Positions 7,408 to 15,728 of a DNA stretch of 64,000 bases are shown here, in pieces. The DNA comes from Anaerolineales bacterium. Its GTDB lineage: Bacteria > Chloroflexota > Anaerolineae > Anaerolineales > UBA11579. The notes beneath the pieces were generated by a model that had not been told where the DNA came from, searched no databases, and was given only the letters and a program-made list of their open reading frames with translations. The position numbers and the translations under genes are program-made. Each line of letters begins with the position of its first letter. Position 1 is the stretch's first letter. Location: contig JAHBVB010000002.1 of NCBI GenBank assembly GCA_019637805.1, forward strand, positions 451,981-515,980, written 5' to 3'.

Positions 7408-7959
7408 CTATTTCCTAAAATAAAACAATGTCAGGTCATCACCCCACCCAATCACCCGTGGATAATAGGCTCTTAAGGACCCATCTCGAATTGAAAGATA
7501 GACCTGTCTTCGGTAGTATCCGCTGAAGACAAGATGGATACCATTGTTCGTGCTGATTTGGTCGGGCGTGATCGAATATCTACTGACCACCGCTACGTAA
7601 TGACGGTTTGAGGGGTCGCCTCCCAGATCAAGACCTTTGACGATAATGGTCATGTGATTGACGTTGTCTGGGTCGGCAAAGATCTCAAAACTGGCGGGGA
7701 TCGGATAGTACTCTGGTTGCGCAGCGGTAAGGTTCCATAATCCAAAATATTCAGAATATGGGGAAATTGTAGCCGTGGGAGTCTTGGTCGGACTACTTGG
7801 CGTACGAGTAGGGGCTGTGGTCTTCGTGGGATGTGGGGTGAAAGAGGGAGTTGGCTCTGAGGCCGCCGAGGGGAGGAATGGCTGAATCAGGCCAACCGCC
7901 AACCTGATGGCAAACAGGGCGACGATCGTGGTCAGAGTGATCTTAAGCCAAGTCCTCAT
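7408..7959 (-). CDS. Membrane-anchored surface protein, paralogous N-terminus, different C-terminal domain
   Basis: This 183-residue protein starts MRTWLKITLTTIVALFAIRL, nearly identical to the start of the downstream neighbour. It has the same single membrane helix and a Thr/Pro/Ser linker (about residues 33-68). The C-terminal part (about 75-183: EYFGLWNLTAAQPEYYPIP, then SRYSITPDQ, then GDDLTLFYFRK) shows no similarity to that neighbour and I do not recognise it. Even the DNA at the 5' ends of the two genes is conserved, which points to recent duplication with domain replacement. It begins 13 bases after the YukD-like gene and is probably in the same transcript. Confidence 0.65.
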   Translation of the reverse strand: MRTWLKITLTTIVALFAIRLAVGLIQPFLPSAASEPTPSFTPHPTKTTAPTRTPSSPTKTPTATISPYSEYFGLWNLTAAQPEYYPIPASFEIFADPDNVNHMTIIVKGLDLGGDPSNRHYVAVVSRYSITPDQISTNNGIHLVFSGYYRRQVYLSIRDGSLRAYYPRVIGWGDDLTLFYFRK

Positions 7960-7972
7960 GACGTGTTCCTGG

Positions 7973-8413
7973 TTAGCCTGATGGGCGTATCTTCTTCCAA
8001 GAAGCGGGCACGCTTGGCGTTTTTCGCCGCTCCTGTGGGTCCAAGGACGCGGCTTGCTGGACGGCTTGCTGCCGGGCGCGCTCGCTATTGCGTTGTGACG
8101 TGGTTGTGAAGAGCGGTTCTGCGTCTTCCGGCTTTTGGGTAACTTCTTTAGGCAGCTTGCTGCCTTGATGGAGGATTAGGGTCATGCTGTTTTTTATGCC
8201 CGCCTCTTCTAGTGAGAGGTTCTGGTTCAGTGGTTCGCCCCCCAGCGTAGTAAGCCAATATTGAAAAGGTTGTCCGTCGGCATCATTTGCGGGGCAATCC
8301 AAAAACTTCTGGATCGGCAGGATCAGTTCCCTGATTGGAATGTTTGCCCTGATCTCAAGTTCTGCAGGGTGCTTGTTGCTGCCTAAGAGGATGCCGATGA
8401 TTATTTTGTTCAT
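7973..8413 (-). CDS. YukD/EsaB-like ubiquitin-fold protein of the type VII secretion locus
   Basis: The 146-residue protein has a ubiquitin-like N-terminal half (about residues 1-82). Strand one is MNKIIIGILLGSNKHPAELE, then IPIRELILPIQKFLD as the helix, and a final strand NSMTLILHQGSKL after LNQNLSLEEAGI, the standard ubiquitin-fold order. YukD/EsaB proteins are small cytoplasmic regulators or components of WXG100/EssC secretion systems. The polar C-terminal tail (85-146) is extra compared with the usual ~80 residues. It lies between the WXG100-M23 gene and the anchored surface proteins, which supports the role. The family call comes from fold pattern and context, not from a unique motif. 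Confidence 0.65.
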   Translation of the reverse strand: MNKIIIGILLGSNKHPAELEIRANIPIRELILPIQKFLDCPANDADGQPFQYWLTTLGGEPLNQNLSLEEAGIKNSMTLILHQGSKLPKEVTQKPEDAEPLFTTTSQRNSERARQQAVQQAASLDPQERRKTPSVPASWKKIRPSG

Positions 8414-8424
8414 TAGTTATGATT

Positions 8425-9345
8425 TCAATCTTTGAGTAGCTTATTGGGATCTTGCTTTCCTAACACTTTCCACTCATCATACGATCCAACACTGTCGGAA
8501 GACCCCACGGCAAACTCTAAGTGCAAATGGATGCCTGTAGATCGGCCATCATTTCCCATGGTTGCTATCTCTTCCCCGGGTTTTACTTTCGTCCCCTCTT
8601 TCACACTGATGGAGTCCAGATGTGCATGGTAAGCATACAGCGACTGTCCTTTGGAAAGGCCGTACTCCTGCTCTAGTTGCTTTTGAATTTCTTTACTTTG
8701 GTTATCGTATTTATATTCCGTTATTAATGAATTCCCATATCCATAATTTATGCTGCTATCTTTGAGGGCATTTTCTCCTTCAACGGAATCTGGGGCAATA
8801 GTCCCTGCACTGACTATGCTCGTCCAGACAATGGTTCCCGGCATCATTGCAACAATTGGCAGGTTTTGGCCACCGCCACTAATGTCTACTCCTTTGTGTT
8901 TCTCTGTAACTCCACGCTCAAACTTCGCCCCTTCACCTACAGGCTTTGTTATTTCCTTTTGCCTCGCCTGAGGGAAAGGCTTTTCTATAGGTGGGGGCGC
9001 ATACTTTATTTCTCCAGTAGTCTGGTCGATAGTGAAATTGGAAATGCGCGTAAGTGGAGCAATGCACTGGAGGGTCTGCCGGTTGGCTTCATCAAAGAGG
9101 GCAGCTCTGCGGTTCAACTCCTTTTGGAGTTCACTTAAACCGCCTGCCAACTGGCCCGCCCGGCTCTCCACACCCCCTAAAAGCTCCCTGATCTTTTGGG
9201 TCAATTGGCCCTCATAGACGTCATTGTTCACGCTGTTGATCAGAACCGAGATCTGGCCTGAAACCGCACGGAGATCGTCCGAGGCTTTTTGAAGGTCCCG
9301 GGCCTGCTTCCTAAGTTGCTCAGTGTTTACAACAATCTTGCTCAT
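8425..9345 (-). CDS. WXG100-like domain fused to M23 peptidase
   Basis: This 306-residue protein has an N-terminal WXG100-type helical hairpin (about residues 1-95). It starts MSKIVVNTEQLRKQARDLQK, with Y-E-G at 44-46 where the turn motif W-x-G is expected. A Pro-rich linker (about 125-150) leads to an M23 metallopeptidase domain. The zinc-site motifs are H-K-G-V-D near residue 160 and H-L-H-L-E near residue 280, with YAYHAHLDSIS between them. M23 enzymes cut peptide cross-links in peptidoglycan. The WXG100 half would make it a substrate of the locus ATPase. No signal peptide is present. ATG 9345 is preferred over the upstream frame start because GAGGG sits before it. It is divergent from the WXG100 cluster. 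Confidence 0.8.
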   Translation of the reverse strand: MSKIVVNTEQLRKQARDLQKASDDLRAVSGQISVLINSVNNDVYEGQLTQKIRELLGGVESRAGQLAGGLSELQKELNRRAALFDEANRQTLQCIAPLTRISNFTIDQTTGEIKYAPPPIEKPFPQARQKEITKPVGEGAKFERGVTEKHKGVDISGGGQNLPIVAMMPGTIVWTSIVSAGTIAPDSVEGENALKDSSINYGYGNSLITEYKYDNQSKEIQKQLEQEYGLSKGQSLYAYHAHLDSISVKEGTKVKPGEEIATMGNDGRSTGIHLHLEFAVGSSDSVGSYDEWKVLGKQDPNKLLKD

Positions 9346-9373
9346 GTAAGTCCCTCGGCACCTTGTTGCACTC

Positions 9374-9388
9374 ATGTTATACTAACAT
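9374..9388. promoter_or_regulatory. Dyad in the divergent intergenic region of the secretion locus
   Basis: ATGTTA TAC TAACAT is a perfect six-base dyad with three central bases, inside the 78-bp gap between the two divergent arms. The same bases overlap possible -10 boxes in both directions (TATACT on plus, TATAAC on minus). It is a plausible operator for joint control of both arms. Confidence 0.35.
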
Positions 9389-9423
9389 AACTAACACTGA
9401 GGTTAGGTGGCAAGTGCCTCAAA

Positions 9424-9717
9424 ATGAACCAGCAAATTCACGAATCTGAAGCAACGCCCGAGGAAGTGTATGCGATTGCGCGAGAGGTTGAATACCTCGC
9501 TGATCAGGTGGACAAGATCGCCTGGCAGGTGGCGCGGGCCGGGCAGGAGTTGGATGGCGGCTGGATAGGCACGGCCAAGACGAAATTCTTTTTGGCTTTT
9601 GCCCCGCTTCCACGGGAAATTACCAGTTTCTCGAAAGATCTGAGGGGCAAAGTCACCCAAATAAAAGTGATTCGAGTGATCGTGCAAGTGGTTCGTTGGG
9701 TGGAGGACCAGTTCTAA
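9424..9717 (+). CDS. WXG100 family protein
   Basis: This 97-residue, mostly helical protein has a central turn GGWIGTAK giving W47-I48-G49, the defining motif of WXG100/ESAT-6-like secretion substrates and partners. The N-terminal helix (YAIAREVEYLADQVDKIAW) and C-terminal helix (FSKDLRGKVTQIKVIRV) would form the usual antiparallel hairpin. It is the first gene of the right arm. Its TAA overlaps the ATG of the next gene, so both WXG100 proteins are probably made together, possibly as a heterodimer. The C-terminal tail VVRWVEDQF is somewhat hydrophobic. Confidence 0.8.
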   Translation: MNQQIHESEATPEEVYAIAREVEYLADQVDKIAWQVARAGQELDGGWIGTAKTKFFLAFAPLPREITSFSKDLRGKVTQIKVIRVIVQVVRWVEDQF

Positions 9718-9983
9718 TGCCTCAATTAAGTCTTGAGCCGGAGGAGTTTGAAAAGACTTCACTAGAGTTTCGCGATGCTGCCAAACAGTTGGTTGAAATG
9801 GGGGGACGCCTGGACGAAAGAATCGAGACCTTGGCCAAAACTTGGGAGCAATCTTCGGAACACGAGCTTATTAAAATTTATAAAGAATGGCGAGTTCAGA
9901 TTGGGGAATTTGCGACCAATTTGGACAAGATTGCCGAGCAGTTTGAAGCTGTGACTGAAAGTCTGTATAAGGCTGATAGCTAG
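9717..9983 (+). CDS. WXG100-like protein
   Basis: This 88-residue helical protein starts at ATG 9717, overlapping the stop of the preceding WXG100 gene. The first helix contains FRDAAKQLVEMGGRLDERI. The turn region TWEQSSEHEL has W43 at the expected place, but E-Q instead of x-G. The second helix is FATNLDKIAEQFEAVTESL. Length, helical-hairpin layout and coupling support membership in the WXG100 superfamily; the exact motif is degenerate. Confidence 0.65.
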   Translation: MPQLSLEPEEFEKTSLEFRDAAKQLVEMGGRLDERIETLAKTWEQSSEHELIKIYKEWRVQIGEFATNLDKIAEQFEAVTESLYKADS

Positions 9984-10029
9984 TCGGAAAAAAGAAAAGG
10001 CAATCCACAAGGAAAGCTAGGAGATAAAA

Positions 10030-10311
10030 ATGTCAGATATTCGGGTTAATCTTGACCAGATGGAATCGTCAGCGAATGATTTAATGAAGGCCAAAGCGGG
10101 TATGCATGATGGACTAAATAATCTTGATAACAAAATGAACGCGATTCGTGAAATGGTCAGTGACCGCTTGCGGACGGATATCGAATTTTTTATGGCGGTT
10201 AAAGCCAACTTGGTTAAGGAATTTCAAGAATTGGACAGACTTAAGGCCGAGCTCGATGAAGCGGTGGTCGATTTCCGTAATGCGGGTAGTGGCGGGATTT
10301 CCAAAGAATGA
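10030..10311 (+). CDS. WXG100-like protein (REMVS subgroup)
   Basis: This 93-residue helical protein has a strong ribosome site (TAGGAGA) six bases before ATG. It lacks a W-x-G turn. It shares the central block IREMVSDRLRTDIEFF with the 10465 gene (IREMVSPRLKRNIETW), so the two form a local subfamily. The last third (EFQELDRLKAELDEAVVDF) is repeated in a decayed copy just downstream. It is presumably a secreted or chaperone-like partner of the locus. Confidence 0.6.
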   Translation: MSDIRVNLDQMESSANDLMKAKAGMHDGLNNLDNKMNAIREMVSDRLRTDIEFFMAVKANLVKEFQELDRLKAELDEAVVDFRNAGSGGISKE

Positions 10312-10323
10312 TTTTGAGTACTC

Positions 10324-10425
10324 ATCAAGGCAAGACTTCTTGAAGAATTTGATGAGCTGGACAGGCTTAAGGCTGAACTTGACGATGCATTGGAAGGCTA
10401 TTGGGCCGCCGAGCAATTTTTCTAA
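10324..10425 (+). pseudogene. Remnant of a duplicated WXG100-like gene
   Basis: Thirty-three codons plus TAA read IKARLLEEFDELDRLKAELD and onward to AEQFF. They align without gaps to the end of the preceding gene (VKANLVKEFQELDRLKAELD...). There is no start codon: the same frame has a TGA at 10315-10317, and the first two thirds of the gene are missing. This is best explained as the surviving 3' end of a tandem copy. Confidence 0.65.
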
Positions 10426-10464
10426 TCGAGAAACTAACCGGTAAACAAGAAAGGAATCTCACAT

Positions 10465-10728
10465 ATGACCGACGTTAAGCTAACAACAACTGATATCTTT
10501 GATGTGTCCAGCCAATTGACTTCAAAGGCCGAGGAGATCAGTGGCGCTACTGTGGCGGCCAATGGCCAGGTGGCTCGCATCCGCGAGATGGTCAGCCCTC
10601 GCCTGAAACGGAATATTGAAACCTGGGACCAACTGAAAGACAGTATTGACCAGGCTGTCGAAGCCCTGCGCGAAGCTTCGAAAGAGCTCCAGGCGATTGG
10701 CCAGGCCAACGAGGACGCCAACAGATAG
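10465..10728 (+). CDS. WXG100-like protein (REMVS subgroup)
   Basis: This 87-residue helical protein shares RIREMVSPRLKRNIETW with the 10030 gene. The two predicted helices are FDVSSQLTSKAEEISGATV and LKDSIDQAVEALREASKEL. A tryptophan (near residue 54) sits in the TWDQL turn, without the glycine. It is the last of the small WXG100-like genes and is followed by a 16-bp hairpin before the ATPase gene, which may set their relative expression. Confidence 0.6.
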   Translation: MTDVKLTTTDIFDVSSQLTSKAEEISGATVAANGQVARIREMVSPRLKRNIETWDQLKDSIDQAVEALREASKELQAIGQANEDANR

Positions 10729-10759
10729 CGAAGACGGGTCCATAAATTTGTAGTCCATG

Positions 10760-10797
10760 AAACAAGAGTTTGGCGTTATTGCGCCAAACTCTTGTTT
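10760..10797 (+). terminator. Perfect 16-bp stem-loop between WXG100 genes and the ATPase gene
   Basis: AAACAAGAGTTTGGCG and its exact complement flank a six-base loop (TTATTG), 15 bases before the ATPase ATG. The right arm ends in TTGTTT, then GGG. There is no long U-tract, so it may act as a partial terminator, attenuator or mRNA-stabilising 3' end for the WXG100 transcript. Confidence 0.55.
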
Positions 10798-10811
10798 GGG
10801 ATTGGTGAGCC

Positions 10812-13800
10812 ATGACATTTAACCGCCCTCCACGCGTTCAGAAGACCATCGAGAAGGAAAAAGTAAAAATTCCTTCTCCAGAAAATTTGCCTTCCAAGCC
10901 CACAATCAACTGGCTCACGGTGGGGTTACCGATCGTCGGGGTCGGGTTGGCCATCGTAGTGATGATATGGGTATCCGGCGGTGCCGGCGGAGGCCTGTCC
11001 TATGTCACTTTCCTGCCCTTTATCCTGGCTTCGGTTGTGGCTTCTGTCTTCACCTATTCCTCCCAAGTCAAGCAATACGAAAAATCGGTTGCAGAGGCCA
11101 GCGAGTTCTATTCAGCAGAACTGAAAGACACCCGCAAGGAATTGATACGCATTACTCAGGCGCAGACCGAGGTTCTTCAATACAACAACCCTGATCTGGC
11201 AGCCTGTTTTGAACTTGCCGAAAGTAGTGCTTATCGCCTTGGTGAGCGCCGTCCTGAGGATGCGGATTTCCTCAGCCTGCGCATTGGCGCGGGCAGCCTG
11301 CCTTCAGAGATCGAATTCGAAGGGCCAACCCTTACTGACCGAAAGAATGAATTGATCAGAATGGTCAAGGTCGGTGAGCAACTAAAAAAGGATTTCTCAG
11401 AACTGACAAACGTTCCGGTGGCGGTTAGTCTGCGAGAAGTGGGCAATGTGGGGATCAGCGGAAAGAGGAGCGAATGCCTGGAGGTCGCCCAGGCAATGCT
11501 GGTGCAACTGGCCACGCATCACTGGCCGGGCGAGTGCAATTTTCTGGTGTATTGCAATTCGGCGTTGAAAGTCGATTGGCGTTTCGCCGAAATACTTCCC
11601 CACAAAAGCCATTTGTTGCCCACTCCGGTGAATGAGCTTCGTAAGGAAGCCATGCTGCAACTGGAGCGAGAGATTCTAGCCAGGGAAGCGGTAGGCAAAA
11701 AACCACCTGCAACCAAAGATGCCGAGGCGGCAAAGAATTCTCTTCCCGCACTGATTGTCTTTTTTGACAATGTGTCCAGTGTTTATGATTACCCTGCGAT
11801 AGTCCAGATTCTGAAAAAGGGCGCGCAATTCGGCATCTACGGTGTCTTCCTCACGGAACGATTTGAGGATAGCCCGAGCGATTGTGGCGGAGTGATCACG
11901 GTAAGCAGCACTGGCCTGAAATTCGAAAAGACTGGCCCGGAAGGAACCGCGGTACTGGATGTAACCACCGACAGCGCCAGTTCTATTGACAAGCTGCAGT
12001 TTGCTAAGTTGCTTTCAGGTGTGAATTGGAAGACAGTAGAAGATGCATCTGTACCGCCCGCGCAGATTTCTTTCTTTTCAATGTTTGGCATTAGGAAGCC
12101 CGCCGAGTTGCCGCTTGAAAAATGGTGGAATGGGCAATTTGAAAAGCCCTATGAGCAATTGGGCCGGCTTAAGGCCCTGATCGGAAAATTCTCGCCAACT
12201 GCCGATCTGGTGCTGGACCTCAGCGATAAGGACGATGCGCACGGCCCGCATGGTTTTATTGGCGGCGCAACCGGCTCCGGCAAAAGCGAATTGTTGAAGA
12301 CCATTATCCTGTCTCTGGCCATAACTCATCATCCTTTTGATCTGAACTTTGCTTTGATCGACTTTAAAGGGGGCGCAGCTTTCGAGGAATTGGAGAGCTT
12401 GCCGCACGTTGTGGGGTTGATGACCGATATTGAGCACAATGAAAGTTATGCGACGCGGGTCATCCAGTCACTAACTGGAGAAGTCAATTCGCGTAAACGT
12501 ATTCTGGCGCAGGCTCAATCTTCAGGCAGCTTGGAGAAAACGAACATCGCCGATTATGAGCTGTTGCCGGTTAAAACACCACTGCCGCGCCTGGTGATCA
12601 TTTTTGATGAGTTTGCGGAGTTTAAAGACAGGCATCCAGAGGAATCCAAAAAACTTATCAGTATTGCCAGGGTGGGGCGCTCTCTAGGCATTCACTTGAT
12701 CCTTTGCACGCAGAATCCCGGCGCGGCGGTTGATAACCAGGTGAAGCAGAACTCTCGTTTCCGCATAAGCCTGAACATGAATTCGCCTGAGGACAGCCGT
12801 GAGATCATTGGTATTCCCGATGCTTATCGGCTGCCTGCAGGCAGGGGCTATTTCCGCATCAGGCAACCCCAGTTGTTCCAAACTGCCTACGCTGGCGGGC
12901 GCTATACCGAAGGCGAGGAAGATAAAACGCAGCTGCGTGGCATTGTTGACCACATCATCCAATTCAATGAGAGGTTGAAGATCCCTACTCCGCCCAATGT
13001 TTGGGAAAAACCATTGCCCTCCAGGCTGAACCTGACCTTGCTTTATCAAAACGAGAAGATCCAAGTCAGCTGGGATGGACAAAAGTGGGCCGCTGGCAAT
13101 CCGCGCTTTGCTACGATTGGATATTATGACGATCCGACGAATCAAAGGCAGCCAATGCTCCAGTTTGGCGGGCCGGATCAAAGTGCTCATTTAGTCATAA
13201 TAGGTGCACCCGGCGCTGGCAAGAGTTCGGCATTGGCTGCCATAGCCTTGGATCAAGCCTATAGATATTCTCCCGAAGAAGCCAGCATCTACATCATAGA
13301 CTTCGGTATGAAGAACTCGCTGAAGGCTTTGGCAAACCTGCCGCATACAGCCCGGGAGGGCGGCCTTATCTCAGGAGAAGAACATGAGCGTATTGCGCGG
13401 TTGTTCAGCATGTTGCGCTCTGAGATCGTTCATAGAAGTTCCGTGTTGCGTGGAACCAATATTAACGAATTCAACGACAAAGCGGCTAAAACAGACAAGC
13501 TTTGCAGTATTTACCTGCTTATTGATAACCTGAGTAAACAGGTAAATGAAGCTTTGCCCGGTTTCAAAGATCAACTTCTGGAAATCGTCTCTTCGGGACA
13601 GGGGTTGGGTATCCACGTAGCTATAACTGCGGGCAGTTGGGCGGGAATTCCCTACGAGATCTCAGACCTGATTGATGCCAAAGTCTCTCTGCGACAGTCT
13701 GATGACCGGCTGTATGGCGAGATCGTCGGGCCAGTGCCTAAACATTTAACCGCTACTCCGGTTGGCGAACTCAAGAACCCCGGGTGGGGTCTGGTCAACA

Positions 13801-14825
13801 CCAATCCGGTGATGGAAGTGCAGTTGGCTTTCCCGGTTGCTGCTGAGACAGATAAAGAAGGGGAGAGCAACCTTGAAGAAGTTATCAATACAATGGCGAA
13901 GGCTTGGTCCAGGAGGCGCCCGCAGGATGTGAAGGTCTTGCCCACCCATGTGTACTCTAAAGAACTTGTGGACAACTACTTGCAGCATTCAAATGGGTCG
14001 GAGCGCGATTCACTGACCACTCCGGTTGGGCTAGGGCTTGACGGCTTGGATGAAGTCACTATCTCACTTGCGAAAGATGGGCCAGTTATATTGGTTGCCT
14101 CAACTGTTAGTGGCAAGGGCAAGACCGCATTCATTCAAACCTGGTTGTTGGAACTAGCTCGCTCCTACAGCAAAGACTTAGTCCAATTTGTGATTGTGGA
14201 TTTTCATTCAAAATCATATGGTCAGTTCCGAGATCTGCCGAATGTCCGCAGATTTGTCAGTACCAGCGAGCAGATGGAAGAAGCAGTAAAAGATCTGGAA
14301 GAGGAAGTTGCGAAACGGCAAAAGAAGATCGATGCAGCCTACGCAAAATCCCCAGAGCAGTTTGATGAATATAACATCGTCAACGAATTGGGTATGGTAT
14401 TGGTGGTCATTGATGATATGGCAAACTATCGAAAACGCGGATCACCAAAACAGACAGAGCTTGACAAGCTGTTCAGCATCGGCGCTGATTGCGGTTTGCG
14501 CTTACTTGCCGCCGAGAACATTGGTCAGCTTGGTTCGACATACAACTCAGTGGTTCCGCATTTGAGCAGCAGCAATTGCGGGATACTGCTGGGTGGTTCC
14601 GACGGCGTCGAGTCTTTTAACGCCAAAATGCCCTACGGCCAAAAAACTGCCAACCTGCCCCCGGGGCGTGGCTATATGATCAGCAATGGCGTTGTCAGTA
14701 CCTTTCAGACCATGGCTTACTGGCCGGAGGGGGAGGACGCCAAGCAGCATCTTAAACAAAGGCTGGACGAACTGAAACCGCAGCCGGAAACTCGACCACG
14801 CCCCAAAAAGGCTAAAGTAAGTTAA
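10812..14825 (+). CDS. FtsK/SpoIIIE-type ATPase of type VII secretion (EssC/EccC-like)
   Basis: This 1337-residue membrane ATPase has two N-terminal helices (about residues 33-55 and 62-82), a long cytoplasmic stretch and three tandem FtsK-type modules. Walker A motifs are GGATGSGKS at 484-492 (intact), GAPGAGKSS at 798-806 (intact) and STVSGKGKT around 1104, where the first glycine is replaced. Walker B of module one is VIIFDEF near 600. The segment FLSLRIGAGSLPSE near 155 resembles the linker domain of EssC/EccC proteins, which bind WXG100 substrates and drive export. The N-terminal FHA domains of Firmicutes EssC are absent, as are recognisable EssA, EssB or EsaA partners nearby. Confidence 0.88.
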   Translation: MTFNRPPRVQKTIEKEKVKIPSPENLPSKPTINWLTVGLPIVGVGLAIVVMIWVSGGAGGGLSYVTFLPFILASVVASVFTYSSQVKQYEKSVAEASEFYSAELKDTRKELIRITQAQTEVLQYNNPDLAACFELAESSAYRLGERRPEDADFLSLRIGAGSLPSEIEFEGPTLTDRKNELIRMVKVGEQLKKDFSELTNVPVAVSLREVGNVGISGKRSECLEVAQAMLVQLATHHWPGECNFLVYCNSALKVDWRFAEILPHKSHLLPTPVNELRKEAMLQLEREILAREAVGKKPPATKDAEAAKNSLPALIVFFDNVSSVYDYPAIVQILKKGAQFGIYGVFLTERFEDSPSDCGGVITVSSTGLKFEKTGPEGTAVLDVTTDSASSIDKLQFAKLLSGVNWKTVEDASVPPAQISFFSMFGIRKPAELPLEKWWNGQFEKPYEQLGRLKALIGKFSPTADLVLDLSDKDDAHGPHGFIGGATGSGKSELLKTIILSLAITHHPFDLNFALIDFKGGAAFEELESLPHVVGLMTDIEHNESYATRVIQSLTGEVNSRKRILAQAQSSGSLEKTNIADYELLPVKTPLPRLVIIFDEFAEFKDRHPEESKKLISIARVGRSLGIHLILCTQNPGAAVDNQVKQNSRFRISLNMNSPEDSREIIGIPDAYRLPAGRGYFRIRQPQLFQTAYAGGRYTEGEEDKTQLRGIVDHIIQFNERLKIPTPPNVWEKPLPSRLNLTLLYQNEKIQVSWDGQKWAAGNPRFATIGYYDDPTNQRQPMLQFGGPDQSAHLVIIGAPGAGKSSALAAIALDQAYRYSPEEASIYIIDFGMKNSLKALANLPHTAREGGLISGEEHERIARLFSMLRSEIVHRSSVLRGTNINEFNDKAAKTDKLCSIYLLIDNLSKQVNEALPGFKDQLLEIVSSGQGLGIHVAITAGSWAGIPYEISDLIDAKVSLRQSDDRLYGEIVGPVPKHLTATPVGELKNPGWGLVNTNPVMEVQLAFPVAAETDKEGESNLEEVINTMAKAWSRRRPQDVKVLPTHVYSKELVDNYLQHSNGSERDSLTTPVGLGLDGLDEVTISLAKDGPVILVASTVSGKGKTAFIQTWLLELARSYSKDLVQFVIVDFHSKSYGQFRDLPNVRRFVSTSEQMEEAVKDLEEEVAKRQKKIDAAYAKSPEQFDEYNIVNELGMVLVVIDDMANYRKRGSPKQTELDKLFSIGADCGLRLLAAENIGQLGSTYNSVVPHLSSSNCGILLGGSDGVESFNAKMPYGQKTANLPPGRGYMISNGVVSTFQTMAYWPEGEDAKQHLKQRLDELKPQPETRPRPKKAKVS

Positions 14826-14845
14826 TACTCGCTCTGAAGGTGACC

Positions 14846-15676
14846 ATGAACTATCAAAATAGAGCTTCTTCGACAAATCCCGCTTTGGTTGTATTCCTGA
14901 TCGACATCAGCGGATCGATGGCGGCAAAGATGCCGGACGGAAGGCCACGGCATGTGGTCGTGCAGGATGCTCTGCAGGTGGCGATTTCCAAGTTGGTTCA
15001 GAACTCCTTTCAGTCTGGGCAGGTAAGACCTCGCTACAGGCTTTTGGTTTTAGCTTATTCAGAAGAGATTTGGGATATTTTTGGTGGGATTAAATACATT
15101 AGCGACGAAGAGTTCAATATTACCGAGCTGCCACCCATGACGAAGACCAATCCAGCTGCAGCCTTGGAGCATGTCAGAGAAGTATTGGCTGAAGATATTG
15201 CGAAATGGAGTGATGAACACCTGCGCTATTGCCCGGCACCGGTAGTGATTCACCTGACTGACGCGGAAGTATCAGAAAATTTTGAAGACCCCGAGCCGGT
15301 TGCCGAACAGATCAGGCAGTTGAAAGTGCCTGATGGAAATGTGTTGCTAACCAACATCTACATATCGCCATATTTGAAAATTAACGCCGAGAATTTCAGT
15401 GAGTGGGAAGGTTTTTATCCTGAAGACAGCAGTGGGGATGTGTTTGGGGATAAGTTGCTTAGGATGTCCTCCCCCTTGCCAGAGGCATATCACGAAGCAC
15501 TGAAAGAAGATGGGCATGCTGGATTGAAGCCAGGCACGCTCATGTTCTACCCCGGTATAAACGCCGACTTTATTAAAGGCGGCCTTGTTGTGAGCGGCGC
15601 CAGTAGAGTTGCGGATGCTAGAGCTTATAAAGATGAGGCTGCACCTGAAAGAGGCAGAGATGTCTATCCTGAATGA
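14846..15676 (+). CDS. VWA domain protein (TerY-like)
   Basis: This 276-residue soluble protein carries a von Willebrand A domain (about residues 14-180). The metal-dependent adhesion site is visible: FLIDISGSM gives D20, S22 and S24. KTNPAAALEH supplies the threonine near 100, and HLTDAE the acidic residue near 135. TerY-like VWA proteins act with PP2C phosphatases and kinases in phosphosignalling triads, and the next genes encode those activities. ATG 14846 is preferred to GTG 14840 because GAAGG lies just upstream. The last ~90 residues (FYPEDSSGDVFGDKLL and onward) are unassigned. Confidence 0.78.
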   Translation: MNYQNRASSTNPALVVFLIDISGSMAAKMPDGRPRHVVVQDALQVAISKLVQNSFQSGQVRPRYRLLVLAYSEEIWDIFGGIKYISDEEFNITELPPMTKTNPAAALEHVREVLAEDIAKWSDEHLRYCPAPVVIHLTDAEVSENFEDPEPVAEQIRQLKVPDGNVLLTNIYISPYLKINAENFSEWEGFYPEDSSGDVFGDKLLRMSSPLPEAYHEALKEDGHAGLKPGTLMFYPGINADFIKGGLVVSGASRVADARAYKDEAAPERGRDVYPE

Positions 15677-15728
15677 AGCTGCTTGGCGGTCTGCTTGTTA
15701 TCCCCCTGCAGCCGTTTAGGAGACTAAC

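Noticed and set aside
10812-14825. DNA translocase FtsK or a conjugative coupling protein
   Set aside because: Three FtsK-type modules in one chain, no gamma domain, and adjacency to WXG100 and YukD-like genes fit EssC/EccC instead.
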